Source of the DNA: Gracilibacillus caseinilyticus
GTDB taxonomy: Bacteria > Bacillota > Bacilli > Bacillales > Amphibacillaceae
Assembly (NCBI RefSeq): GCF_022919115.1
Contig: NZ_CP095072.1
Coordinates: 3,286,001-3,350,000 of the forward strand
Direction of reading: 5' to 3'
Length of the DNA: 64,000 nucleotides
The notes under the pieces were generated by a model, which was given only the letters and a program-made list of their open reading frames with translations, was not told where the DNA came from and ran no database searches. The translations under genes were made by a program, and so were the position numbers. Positions 55,597-63,790 of this stretch are shown here, one piece after another (the stretch's first letter is position 1; each line of letters begins with the position of its first letter).

Positions 55597-55625
55597 TTGA
55601 CACCTTACATGGGACTATTTATAAT
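55597..55625 (+). promoter_or_regulatory. Consensus sigma-A promoter of fur
   Basis: TTGACA (55597-55602), 17 bp, TATAAT (55620-55625): a full-consensus promoter, as strong as any in the window, tempered by the PerR-like box next to it. Confidence 0.85.
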
Positions 55626-55647
55626 GAGAATGTAAGGAGGTCTTCAT

Positions 55648-56127
55648 ATGGAACACCGATTAGATCGTATTAAAAAAGAATTACACGCACAAAGCTATAA
55701 ATTGACTCCTCAACGAGAAGCGACTGTTCGTGTTTTATTGGAAAGAGAAGAAGATCATCTAAGTGCAGAAGATGTTTATTTGTTAGTAAAAGACAAAGCA
55801 CCAGAAATTGGTTTAGCTACTGTGTATAGAACATTAGAACTGTTAACAGAAATAGAAATTGTAGATAAAATTAATTTTGGTGATGGAGTATCACGCTACG
55901 ATCTTCGCAAAGAAGGAGCAAAGCATTTCCATCATCATTTAGTTTGTACAGAGTGTGGTTCTGTCGAAGAAATTACCGATGACTTATTAGAAGACGTGGA
56001 GGAAATTGTACAGACGGATTGGGGCTTTATCGTAAAAGATCACCGTCTAACCTTCCATGGCATTTGCCAAGTATGTCAAGATCGAATTTGCCGAAATTGT
56101 GAAGCGAAAAAATTGGCAGCAAAATAG
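55648..56127 (+). CDS. fur: Ferric uptake regulator Fur
   Basis: 159 residues. The N-terminal winged helix (about 1-85) includes GLATVYRTLELL, and the dimerisation domain has the FHHHLVC metal site and two CxxC pairs (CTEC, then CQVCQDRICRNC) for structural zinc. Length and position (after spoIIM, before yqzK-xerD) identify Fur rather than PerR or Zur. It represses iron uptake and other iron-sparing genes, likely including the reductase with a Fur box at 31.8 kb. ATG 55648 follows AAGGAGG. Confidence 0.94.
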   Translation: MEHRLDRIKKELHAQSYKLTPQREATVRVLLEREEDHLSAEDVYLLVKDKAPEIGLATVYRTLELLTEIEIVDKINFGDGVSRYDLRKEGAKHFHHHLVCTECGSVEEITDDLLEDVEEIVQTDWGFIVKDHRLTFHGICQVCQDRICRNCEAKKLAAK

Positions 56128-56190
56128 GTATATTTTTCTCTAAAACTGGTATAAATTCTAATAGAATGTTTTCTATTAGGAGAATGCCAT

Positions 56191-56412
56191 ATGTCTTCCG
56201 TTTTTAAAATGTTAATGGAAATGATGAAGTTTTTTGTGATATTCGTTTTGTGTACAATGCTATTTTATTACGTTATTAAAGCGTTGCATCATGAATACGA
56301 AGATTTGCATCGTTACGAATATCCACAAGGTGACGCAGTAAAAGTATTTCAACCTCAAGAAGAAACAGATGTATGGGAAAGGCTTAGTATTTTTTTTCGA
56401 TTGGGAGAATAG
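56191..56412 (+). CDS. yqzK: Small membrane protein YqzK
   Basis: 73 residues with one membrane helix (about 10-30) and a charged C-terminal half. Size and position between fur and xerD fit YqzK (DUF4227), function unknown. It ends 3 bp before xerD, so the two are cotranscribed. Confidence 0.8.
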   Translation: MSSVFKMLMEMMKFFVIFVLCTMLFYYVIKALHHEYEDLHRYEYPQGDAVKVFQPQEETDVWERLSIFFRLGE

Positions 56413-56415
56413 AAA

Positions 56416-57312
56416 ATGAATGAGATGCAATATCCCGTGGAAGAATTTTTTCATTTTTTGAAAATTGAAAGAGGATTATCTGATAATACTTTGCAAGCCT
56501 ATAAACGGGACTTGCTGAAGTATTATCATTATCTTCATACCGAACGGCAATTAACGGAATGGAATCAAGTCAGCAGAAACGACATCATGCAGTTTTTATA
56601 CAGCCTGAATGATCAGGGGAGATCCTCAGCTACAATTGCTCGCATGCTATCAACGTTACGACTGTACCATCAATTTTTGATACGGGAATACCAAATAAAA
56701 GAAGACCCTAGTTTACATATAGAGACACCGAAAGCAAATCGAAAGTTACCGAAAGTATTATCAACCTCTGACGTTGATAAATTATTGAATATTCAGCCAT
56801 CTGATAAATATACCGTTCGTAATAAGGCGATGTTAGAAACTCTCTATGCAACAGGATTGCGAGTTTCAGAATTAATCGACTTAAAGATGAATGATTTACA
56901 CCTCACGATGGGCTTTGTACGATGCTTTGGAAAAGGATCGAAAGAACGAATCGTCCCATTAGGAGAGATGGCACGAGATGCTTTAGACAGATACATTCAC
57001 ACGGCCAGAAGCGATTTCGTTAAGAAAAAGTCGACGGAGACAGTGTTTGTTAATCATCACGGTAATCCATTGAGTCGACAAGGGTTTTGGAAGATTATGA
57101 AAGAACTTGCTAGAGAAGCGGGCATTGAAAAAGAATTATCTCCTCATACGTTGCGGCACTCCTTTGCAACACATTTGCTGGAAAATGGAGCAGATCTGAG
57201 AGCAGTTCAGGAAATGCTTGGTCATGTTGATATTTCCACAACACAAATTTATACCCATGTCTCCAAGTCACGTTTGAAAGATATTTATAAAAGTCATCAT
57301 CCGAGAGCATAA
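56416..57312 (+). CDS. xerD: Tyrosine recombinase XerD
   Basis: 298 residues. A core-binding SAM-like domain (about 5-90) precedes the catalytic domain with the full set of active residues: Arg149, Lys173, His244, Arg247, His270 and nucleophile Tyr279. With XerC/CodV it resolves chromosome dimers at dif. The position matches B. subtilis ripX/xerD, so it is the housekeeping enzyme, not an integrase of the neighbouring repeats. The ATG follows GGGAGAAT, and the last codons run into the terminator. Confidence 0.94.
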   Translation: MNEMQYPVEEFFHFLKIERGLSDNTLQAYKRDLLKYYHYLHTERQLTEWNQVSRNDIMQFLYSLNDQGRSSATIARMLSTLRLYHQFLIREYQIKEDPSLHIETPKANRKLPKVLSTSDVDKLLNIQPSDKYTVRNKAMLETLYATGLRVSELIDLKMNDLHLTMGFVRCFGKGSKERIVPLGEMARDALDRYIHTARSDFVKKKSTETVFVNHHGNPLSRQGFWKIMKELAREAGIEKELSPHTLRHSFATHLLENGADLRAVQEMLGHVDISTTQIYTHVSKSRLKDIYKSHHPRA

Positions 57313-57341
57313 AACGTCACGATCTGATCGTGGCGTTTTCT
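57311..57341 (+). terminator. Terminator of the fur-yqzK-xerD region
   Basis: AAAACGTCACGATC pairs with GATCGTGGCGTTTT (one G-U pair) around a single-base loop region, then CTATA. Its start overlaps the xerD stop. Confidence 0.75.
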
Positions 57342-57419
57342 ATACACGTAAGGAGAATTTTAGCAATGATGAAGCGCGAAGTAGTTAAAATTTAAAGAGG
57401 ACCATTATAAGAAAATTAC

Positions 57420-58281
57420 CTCGTTAATGTCGAATCACCAAATTTGCGCTTAAGCATAAGAAAATAAAAGTGCGGGTTCTTATAATATGGATTATGTCAA
57501 GCGTTGAAGTCATTTTGAAATGTTTAGTGTGCTGGTATACCACTCCGGCCAACCACTTCGCGTCCTGCGGGGCAAGGCTGAAGCTAACTTTGTGAAGAAG
57601 AACGCTTCACAAAGTGGATCTTCAGCACCTGCATGTCCCGAGGGAGTCTACGGAGGTCACTAAAAAACATATTTTGGAAATTTTTTCTCCCACTAATATA
57701 GCTATAAACAGGTTTAAAGTGGTTTTAATCCACCACTTTTATATGATATTTTGCATGAATTTGGATTCGATTTTCCTGTCGCAAATTTTTATGGACTTTT
57801 TCAGTGGCCTCGAGTCTACGTGGTTGGCCTACGCTCATGTATAGCTACAATTCATGCGACAGGTAGGATAGGGAGCATTATCTGCAGGATTTATACCTTA
57901 TTCTAATGACGTATAATGCCTAGAATCACTGCTTTTAGCTGTTTCCTACGGTGTAAAACTTCCCTTAAGCGTAGGAAATATGCGGAGACTCCCGTGGGAT
58001 CAGCGCGAGCTGAAGATCCACTTTGTCTGTGCCTGTGTCTACAAGTATCGCTTTGAAGCGGGCTTCCTCGGCACAAGGCAGCAATGAAGTTATTCAAGTA
58101 GTAGCCTAGCTGAAGCCGTGCCCCACAGGACGCGGAGCATATTTCCGGAGCTCGGATACACAGATAAAACATTTCAAAATTACTACATTGCAGTACAGTT
58201 TTTATTTTACATATTCCATATTATAGGTAGTTGTATATTATTTATGTTAATTAGGGCCGGGTGGGCTTTGCCGGTTTTTCT
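57420..58281. repeat. Largest copy of the dispersed inverted-arm repeat
   Basis: Terminal inverted sequences are TTATAATATGGATTATGT (57480-57497) and ACATATTCCATATTATA (58209-58225), 16 of 17 matching. Each arm has nested complementary blocks, for example GGCCAACCAC with GTGGTTGGCC, GGAAATATGC with GCATATTTCC, and a perfect 11-bp stem ACTTTGTGAAG/CTTCACAAAGT. A conserved flank with GCGCTTAAG and GCGGGTTCT lies to the left, and a hairpin plus T-run closes the right. It is interrupted by a smaller element at 57653-57811. Short frames inside are not coding-like. The gap 58282-58516 before deoB holds no gene that I can see. Confidence 0.78.
57653..57811. mobile_element. 159-bp MITE-like element with 9-bp target duplication
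   Basis: The ends GAGGTCACTAAAAA and (reverse complement) GAGGCCACTGAAAAA are imperfect terminal inverted repeats. The element is flanked by perfect direct repeats GAGTCTACG at 57644-57652 and 57812-57820, and removing it restores the GGGAGTCTACGTGGTTGG order found uninterrupted at 51.53 kb. It is AT-rich with an internal AAAGTGGT/ACCACTTT hairpin and encodes nothing, so it would need a transposase in trans. Confidence 0.82.
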
Positions 58282-58516
58282 TATCTTTTAGATAACTGGA
58301 GATAAATCATTTCAATATGTCAAAAAAGTTATAATACAAGTTTACATAATGCAGATTATCTAATTCTGTTAAGTAGCTTTCCCTGGATCTTTAATTAAAC
58401 GTTTTTCCATTAATCTAGTCAAGTTAGTACGGATATCATATAAACGGTTATATTACAATATTTTTGAAGCATATTAACAAGGTAGAAAGGGTATGGATTA
58501 TTAGGAGGGATCGTAA

Positions 58517-59695
58517 TTGACAACTTTTAATCGTATTTTTTTAATTGTAATGGATTCGGTTGGCATTGGTGAAGCCCCTGATGCGGCCGCTTTTAACGAC
58601 AGTGGAGCAGATACACTCGGGCATATCGCAGCTCATCGAAATGGACTAAATATGCCAACAATGGCTCAACTTGGACTCAGTAATATACGACAAATAGAGG
58701 GGGTTGAAAAAGCTGAACATCCTAGAGCATATTATACAAAAATGCAGGAAGCATCTAATGGTAAAGATACGATGACAGGACATTGGGAAATCATGGGCTT
58801 GTACATCGATACACCTTTCCGTACATTCGAACAGTTCCCAAAAGAATTAATTAATGAAATAGAGAAAAGAACTGGACGAAAGGTTATTGGGAATAAACCT
58901 GCTTCCGGTACCGAAATTATTAAAGAACTAGGACCGCGCCATATCGAAACTGGAGATTTAATCGTGTACACATCAGCGGATTCTGTATTGCAAATAGCTG
59001 CACATGAAGAGGTTATCCCTGTGCAAGAACTATACGAAATTTGTAAAATTTGCAGAGAACTGACACTGGATGAAAAGTATATGATCGGTAGAGTTATTGC
59101 TAGACCGTTTGTGGGAGAACCCGGACATTTTGAACGGACAGCACACAGGCATGATTATGCATTGAAGCCATTTGGTTATACAGTAATGAATGCACTGAAA
59201 GATGGAGGCTTTGATGTACTTGCGCTAGGGAAGATTTCTGATATATACGATGGAGAAGGTGTTACGGAATCGATTCGGACAAATGATAATAAAGATGGTA
59301 TGGACAAATTTATCGAATCGATGGAAAGTGAATTTACAGGTTTAAATTTTCTTAATTTAGTCGATTTTGATGCAAAATATGGTCATCGGAGAGACCCGGA
59401 TGGGTATGGCGATGCTTTGGAGGCATTTGATCAACAATTGCCAGAAACTCTTGCTAAATTAAAGGACGATGACTTACTGATCATTACAGCAGATCATGGT
59501 AATGATCCAACCCATCATGGAACTGATCATACGAGAGAGTATGTACCATTACTTATCTACCATAACGGGATTGACAAAGGAGAAGATTTGCCACTTCGAC
59601 AAACATTTGCTGATATTGGTGCAACTGTTGCCGATAATTTTGATGTAAAGATGCCAGAATACGGTGTTAGTTTTTTACAAGAAATTAAACCTTAA
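58517..59695 (+). CDS. deoB: Phosphopentomutase
   Basis: 392-residue alkaline-phosphatase-superfamily mutase. It converts (deoxy)ribose 1-phosphate to 5-phosphate, feeding nucleoside sugars into central metabolism. The metal motif [13 protein letters not shown] is at the N-terminus, KDTMTGHWE contains the phosphorylated Thr near residue 87, and the C-terminal [19 protein letters not shown] holds the remaining ligands. It begins with TTG 58517 after AGGAGGG. It lies 14 bp before pdp; the usual punA is not between them. Confidence 0.95.
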   Translation: MTTFNRIFLIVMDSVGIGEAPDAAAFNDSGADTLGHIAAHRNGLNMPTMAQLGLSNIRQIEGVEKAEHPRAYYTKMQEASNGKDTMTGHWEIMGLYIDTPFRTFEQFPKELINEIEKRTGRKVIGNKPASGTEIIKELGPRHIETGDLIVYTSADSVLQIAAHEEVIPVQELYEICKICRELTLDEKYMIGRVIARPFVGEPGHFERTAHRHDYALKPFGYTVMNALKDGGFDVLALGKISDIYDGEGVTESIRTNDNKDGMDKFIESMESEFTGLNFLNLVDFDAKYGHRRDPDGYGDALEAFDQQLPETLAKLKDDDLLIITADHGNDPTHHGTDHTREYVPLLIYHNGIDKGEDLPLRQTFADIGATVADNFDVKMPEYGVSFLQEIKP

Positions 59696-59709
59696 GGAGC
59701 GTATTCACG

Positions 59710-61011
59710 ATGAGAATGGTAGATATAATTGCAAGAAAGCGTAATGGTAGTGAGTTATCTGAAACTGAAATTGACTATTTTATTTCGCATTACATGAAAG
59801 ATGAGATTCCTGATTATCAAGTGTCCGCTCTGATGATGGCAATTTATTACAAAGGGATGTCAGGCACAGAAACGGCTTCGTTAACAAAAGCAATGGTTGA
59901 ATCAGGTGATACCATTGATTTAAGCCCGATCAAAGGTCATAAAGTGGATAAACATTCTACTGGTGGAGTTGGTGACAAGACTACTTTTATCGTCGGTCCT
60001 TTAGTTGCTGCAGCAGGCATTCCAGTAGCCAAAATGTCAGGAAGGGGACTTGGACATACAGGGGGAACAATTGATAAATTAGAAGCCATTCCCGGTTTTC
60101 AAGTAGAGTTATCCAATCAGCAGTTCATCGATAATGTTAATCAGTTCAAGCTGGCAGTAGTCGGGCAAACCGGTAATTTAGCACCAGCAGATAAGAAACT
60201 GTATGCATTACGTGATGTTACTGCTACAGTCGATTCCATTCCGTTAATTGCCAGCTCGATTATGAGTAAAAAAATTGCATCAGGAGCAAATGGTATTGTA
60301 CTTGATGTCAAAACTGGTTCTGGAGCATTTATGAAATCATTAGAAGATTCCAAACGATTAGCGAAAGAAATGGTGACAATCGGTAGTCAATTAGGACGCA
60401 ATACAGTTGCTGTTATAAGTGATATGAATCAACCACTTGGTTACGAGATAGGCAATGCTAATGAAGTAAAAGAAGCGATAGAAGTGTTACAAGGTAGGAG
60501 AGTGGAGGATCTAAGGGAATTAGCTATTGAGCTTGCCGCCCACATGACGTTGATTGCTGGTATTTATCGTGATTATAATGAAGCAACAGAAGCTTTGGCA
60601 AAGTTACTGGATAACGGTAAAGCCTACGAATCCTTCTATCAGTTTGTCAAAGCACAGTCTGGTGATACATCCTATATTGAGGATCTGTCAAAATTATCAA
60701 GTGCATCTCATCAAATTGAAGTGAAAGCAGAGGAAGATGGATATGTGCATGAAATGGAAGCAGATGAGATAGGATTAGCAGCGATGCACCTTGGTGCAGG
60801 AAGAGCAAAGAAAGAAGACAAGATTAATCACGGCGTCGGTATCACGCTTCGTAAAAAAATTGCCGATCAAGTAAAAGAAGGTGACACATTAGCGATATTA
60901 TACAGTGATCATGACGATGTAGAAGATATTGCAGGAATGGTAAAACAGGCGTATACAATCAAAAAAGAGTCAATAAATCAGCGGAAAATGATATATGAAG
61001 TGATCAAATAA
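59710..61011 (+). CDS. pdp: Pyrimidine-nucleoside phosphorylase
   Basis: 433 residues. The phosphate-binding loop KVDKHSTGGVGDKTT (about 76-90) and the signature KMSGRGLGHTGGTIDKLEA (about 107-125) identify class II nucleoside phosphorylases. It splits uridine and thymidine with phosphate, giving base and (deoxy)ribose 1-phosphate, the substrate of DeoB encoded just upstream. The C-terminal beta-domain is intact. AAGGAGC precedes the ATG. Confidence 0.95.
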   Translation: MRMVDIIARKRNGSELSETEIDYFISHYMKDEIPDYQVSALMMAIYYKGMSGTETASLTKAMVESGDTIDLSPIKGHKVDKHSTGGVGDKTTFIVGPLVAAAGIPVAKMSGRGLGHTGGTIDKLEAIPGFQVELSNQQFIDNVNQFKLAVVGQTGNLAPADKKLYALRDVTATVDSIPLIASSIMSKKIASGANGIVLDVKTGSGAFMKSLEDSKRLAKEMVTIGSQLGRNTVAVISDMNQPLGYEIGNANEVKEAIEVLQGRRVEDLRELAIELAAHMTLIAGIYRDYNEATEALAKLLDNGKAYESFYQFVKAQSGDTSYIEDLSKLSSASHQIEVKAEEDGYVHEMEADEIGLAAMHLGAGRAKKEDKINHGVGITLRKKIADQVKEGDTLAILYSDHDDVEDIAGMVKQAYTIKKESINQRKMIYEVIK

Positions 61012-61038
61012 GGTAGCAGATTTTCTGCTATCTTTATT
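61012..61038 (+). terminator. Terminator of deoB-pdp
   Basis: GGTAGCAGA pairs with TCTGCTATC around TTT, followed by TTTATTTTTG. It begins at the pdp stop codon. Confidence 0.7.
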
Positions 61039-61049
61039 TTTGTTTACAA

Positions 61050-61573
61050 GTTAAGAAAGCATATAATTCATCGTTAAAGTCGAATTGCAAAAGATATCGC
61101 TTAAGGTAAAGAAACGGGTTCTTATAATACGGATTTTCCTAAGTGGATCTTCAGTTCGCGCTGACTCCTCGGGAGTTTACATGGTTGGCCTACGCTATTG
61201 TTTCAGCTCTACAACTAATGTAAGAGCTAGTATATGGAACGGTATCTATAAGTTTCTAGAAGTGTTACCACCTGCTGCATGTAAAATATAATACAAAGCA
61301 CAGCTGCTTTTACATGTACCAATCGTTGTAGAGCTCGTAGGAAATATGCGGAGACTCCCGTGACTCAGTCGTGTCCGGAAATGCCGCAGGAAAGTGCTTT
61401 TCTTTCAAAGGAAATTGAGGCCAACACCACAGGACGCGGAGCATATTTACGGAGCTTTGATAAGCAAATATAATATGTAAAAATTACCACATTGTTATAC
61501 TGTTCCACTTTACATAATCCGTATTATAAGTAGCTATCATTAGCACCGAACGGGTTTATGCTCGGTTTTTCTT
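61050..61573. repeat. Dispersed inverted-arm repeat between pdp and dacF
   Basis: TTATAATACGGATT (61122-61135) and AATCCGTATTATAA (61516-61529) are perfect 14-bp terminal inverted repeats. Inside are GGTTGGCCTACGCT, GTAGGAAATATGCGGAGACTC and CACAGGACGCGGAGCATATTT, shared with the 51.5 and 57.5 kb copies. The left arm AAGTGGATCTTCAG is the inverted form of a right-arm segment at 58.0 kb. The copy ends with a CCGA/TCGG hairpin and T-run at 61546-61570. It is non-coding. Confidence 0.75.
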
Positions 61574-61593
61574 AAAAATATCTGCGCAAATGG

Positions 61594-61622
61594 TTATACC
61601 TTTGAATTTTTTTGGAAAAAAT
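61594..61622 (+). promoter_or_regulatory. Possible sigma-F/G promoter of dacF
   Basis: TTATA (61594-61598), 15 bp and GGAAAAAAT (61614-61622) fit the sigma-F pattern (GYATA, GGNNANANT) with one mismatch. dacF is a forespore gene in B. subtilis. Confidence 0.45.
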
Positions 61623-61651
61623 AGTGATGTTATTAATCGGAGGTGACGTTT

Positions 61652-62839
61652 GTGAAAAAGTTAAGTATTATTTCAGTTTTTTTATTATCAATGTTGATGA
61701 GTCAAAGTGTTGTGTTTGCGCAACATAATGACCAGCATATCTCAATGGAAGTTAATGAGAGCAGTTCACTTGACTTGGCTAAGAATTCGAAATCAGCCAT
61801 TTTAATCGAACGAGATACAGGCAATATTTTATATGATAAGAATTCTGATGAAAAATTACCACCCGCTAGCATGACGAAGATCATGACGATGCTATTGATT
61901 ATGGAAGCAATTGAAAAGGGAGAATTAACATTAGATGAGAAAGTGAAAGTCAGTGAAAAGGCCTCTTCTATGGGTGGATCGCAAATTTTTCTGGAAGAGG
62001 GCGAAGAAATGACAGTGGACGACTTGTTGAAGGGGATAGCTGTTGCCTCTGGAAATGATGCGAGTGTAGCTATGGCAGAGAGAATTGCAGGCAGCGAAGA
62101 AGCGTTCGTTGAAATGATGAATAAAAAAGTAAAGTACTTAGGTTTGACTTCAACAAAATTTCAGAATTCCACTGGATTACCTGCTGAGGATCATTACAGT
62201 ACCGCTCATGACATGGCAGTTATGGCGAAAGCATTATTAAAATATGAAGCCATTACGAATTACACCAGCATCTATGAAGATTATTTACGAAAAGGAACCG
62301 AAAAAGAATTTTGGTTAGTTAATACGAATAAGTTAGTTCGCTTTTATGAAGGTGTGGATGGCTTAAAAACTGGTTTTACCAATGAGGCGAAATACTGTTT
62401 AACTGCGACAGCTGAGAAGGATGGAATGAGGACGATTGCAGTTGTTATGGGAGCGAAAACACCGAAAGACCGTAATAATGAAATCAGTAAGCTGCTTGAT
62501 TATGCCTATGCCAAATTTGATACAAAACCACTATATGAAAAAAATCAAGTAGTAACTTCTTTTGAATGGTTAAAGGCTAATCAACAAAAAGTTGATGTCG
62601 TAACAAGTGATTCGGTATCGATCCTTTATCCAAAAGGTACAGATCTAGATAAAGTAGAGACCAAAATTACGATTTATAAGGATATTACGTTGCCATTGGA
62701 AAAAGGCACCGTCGTCGGAAAATTACAAGTGACAGATGGTGAGCAGGTAATGAGTGAAACAGATCTAATGATTTCGGAAGACGTAGAACATGCCAATTTG
62801 TTGCAGTTATTCAAACGAACATTTCAATCGTTTTTTTAA
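61652..62839 (+). CDS. dacF: Sporulation D,D-carboxypeptidase DacF
   Basis: 395 residues from GTG 61652 (GGAGGTGA site). A signal peptide (about 1-23) precedes a PBP5-like S11 domain with Ser73-x-x-Lys76 (ASMTK), SGN near 131 and KTG near 233, then a C-terminal beta domain and amphipathic anchor. With DacB-type enzymes it trims peptide cross-links in spore cortex. It lies upstream of spoIIAA as in B. subtilis, where forespore transcription can read into spoIIA. Confidence 0.94.
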   Translation: MKKLSIISVFLLSMLMSQSVVFAQHNDQHISMEVNESSSLDLAKNSKSAILIERDTGNILYDKNSDEKLPPASMTKIMTMLLIMEAIEKGELTLDEKVKVSEKASSMGGSQIFLEEGEEMTVDDLLKGIAVASGNDASVAMAERIAGSEEAFVEMMNKKVKYLGLTSTKFQNSTGLPAEDHYSTAHDMAVMAKALLKYEAITNYTSIYEDYLRKGTEKEFWLVNTNKLVRFYEGVDGLKTGFTNEAKYCLTATAEKDGMRTIAVVMGAKTPKDRNNEISKLLDYAYAKFDTKPLYEKNQVVTSFEWLKANQQKVDVVTSDSVSILYPKGTDLDKVETKITIYKDITLPLEKGTVVGKLQVTDGEQVMSETDLMISEDVEHANLLQLFKRTFQSFF

Positions 62840-62917
62840 ATGTTGATAAATACAGAATATTTTTGTTTTCGTCAATCGAAGTCGAAAATCGATTTATTTA
62901 GGCGATTTCGTTCTACT

Positions 62918-62926
62918 TTTGTCATA
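62918..62926 (+). promoter_or_regulatory. 0A-box-like site ahead of spoIIAA
   Basis: TTTGTCATA matches the 0A box TTTGTCGAA at 7 of 9 positions and sits 2 bp upstream of the sigma-H -35. Weaker TGTC-like sequences occur further upstream (62868-62890). Activation of spoIIA by Spo0A~P is established in B. subtilis. Confidence 0.5.
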
Positions 62927-62928
62927 AA

Positions 62929-62956
62929 GCAGGAATATGCCCAACAAAAATAGAAT
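62929..62956 (+). promoter_or_regulatory. Sigma-H promoter of the spoIIA operon
   Basis: GCAGGAATA (62929-62937), 12 bp and ATAGAAT (62950-62956) match the sigma-H consensus RNAGGAWWW / RNNGAAT at every defined position. The leader to spoIIAA is ~28 nt. Confidence 0.85.
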
Positions 62957-62990
62957 TTGTAAGACAGAAAAGAACAGGGAGGGAAACTTT

Positions 62991-63344
62991 ATGCAATTAC
63001 AATCACAGTTTACAGTTGTGCAAAACGTTCTGATTGTCAGGCTAGATGGAGAGTTGGATCACCATTCTGCTGCTCGATTAAAAATTGAATGGCAGGATCA
63101 GCTTCAAAAGCAAGGAATTCAACACGTGATCCTGAATTTGAATGCACTTCACTTTATGGATAGCTCAGGGCTAGGTGTTGTATTAGGAAGATATAAAGAA
63201 GTAAAACAATTAGGTGGAGAAATGATTGTATGCTCTGTAAACCCAGCGGTGAAAAGACTGTTTGATATGTCCGGTTTGTTTAAAATTGTCCGTTTGGAAT
63301 CCGATGAAGACTTTGCACTTTCCAGTTTGGGGGTGGCATCGTGA
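62991..63344 (+). CDS. spoIIAA: Anti-sigma-F factor antagonist SpoIIAA
   Basis: 117-residue STAS protein. The phosphorylated serine is Ser58 in [10 protein letters not shown], the same number as in B. subtilis. Unphosphorylated SpoIIAA, made by SpoIIE phosphatase in the forespore, displaces SpoIIAB from sigma-F. ATG 62991 follows GGGAGGG; the longer upstream frame would cross the sigma-H promoter. The stop overlaps the spoIIAB start. Confidence 0.97.
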   Translation: MQLQSQFTVVQNVLIVRLDGELDHHSAARLKIEWQDQLQKQGIQHVILNLNALHFMDSSGLGVVLGRYKEVKQLGGEMIVCSVNPAVKRLFDMSGLFKIVRLESDEDFALSSLGVAS

Positions 63345-63781
63345 ATAATGCCGTGGAATTAAAATTTAAAAGTGTCAGTGAAAACGAGGCTTTTGCCAGG
63401 GTTTCGGTCGCATCCTTTGTTTCTCAGCTTGATCCGACAATGGATGAATTAACAGAAATTAAGACAGTAGTATCTGAAGCCGTGACGAATGCGATCATAC
63501 ATGGTTATGAAGAAGACCCGGATCAATTTGTATATATTTCTTGTACATTAACGGATCGTTCCTTGTCTTTAGTTATTAAAGATGAGGGATCAGGCATTGA
63601 CAATATTGATTTAGCGAAAGAACCCCTTTATACATCGAAACCGGAATTAGAACGTTCCGGAATGGGATTTACCATTATGGAAAATTTCATGGACAAGGTC
63701 GAAATATTATCACACCCAGGAGAAGGTACACAAGTGAAAATGACGAAAGATTTTCAGACAAGCAAAAGTATGAGTCATTAG
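63341..63781 (+). CDS. spoIIAB: Anti-sigma-F factor and kinase SpoIIAB
   Basis: 146-residue GHKL-fold serine kinase. It starts with GTG 63341, overlapping the spoIIAA stop by 4 nt. The N box ([14 protein letters not shown]), G1 box (DEGSGI) and G2 box (RSGMGFTIM) bind ATP. It holds sigma-F inactive and phosphorylates SpoIIAA, setting forespore-specific timing. Tight coupling keeps the stoichiometry of the partner-switch proteins. Confidence 0.97.
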   Translation: MNNAVELKFKSVSENEAFARVSVASFVSQLDPTMDELTEIKTVVSEAVTNAIIHGYEEDPDQFVYISCTLTDRSLSLVIKDEGSGIDNIDLAKEPLYTSKPELERSGMGFTIMENFMDKVEILSHPGEGTQVKMTKDFQTSKSMSH

Positions 63782-63790
63782 GTGATGCCT

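Noticed and set aside
56416..57312. xerD as a phage or genomic-island integrase next to repeats
   Set aside because: Sequence, length and synteny (fur-yqzK-xerD-deoB) are those of the housekeeping chromosome recombinase. No phage genes or att-like tRNA repeats are present.
57614..58172. Short frames on both strands between xerD and deoB
   Set aside because: They consist of repeat arms and the nested MITE-like element; frames are not kept between repeat copies.
61085..61291. 68-codon frame between pdp and dacF
   Set aside because: Located in the repeat; no ribosome site and no frame conservation with the other copies.
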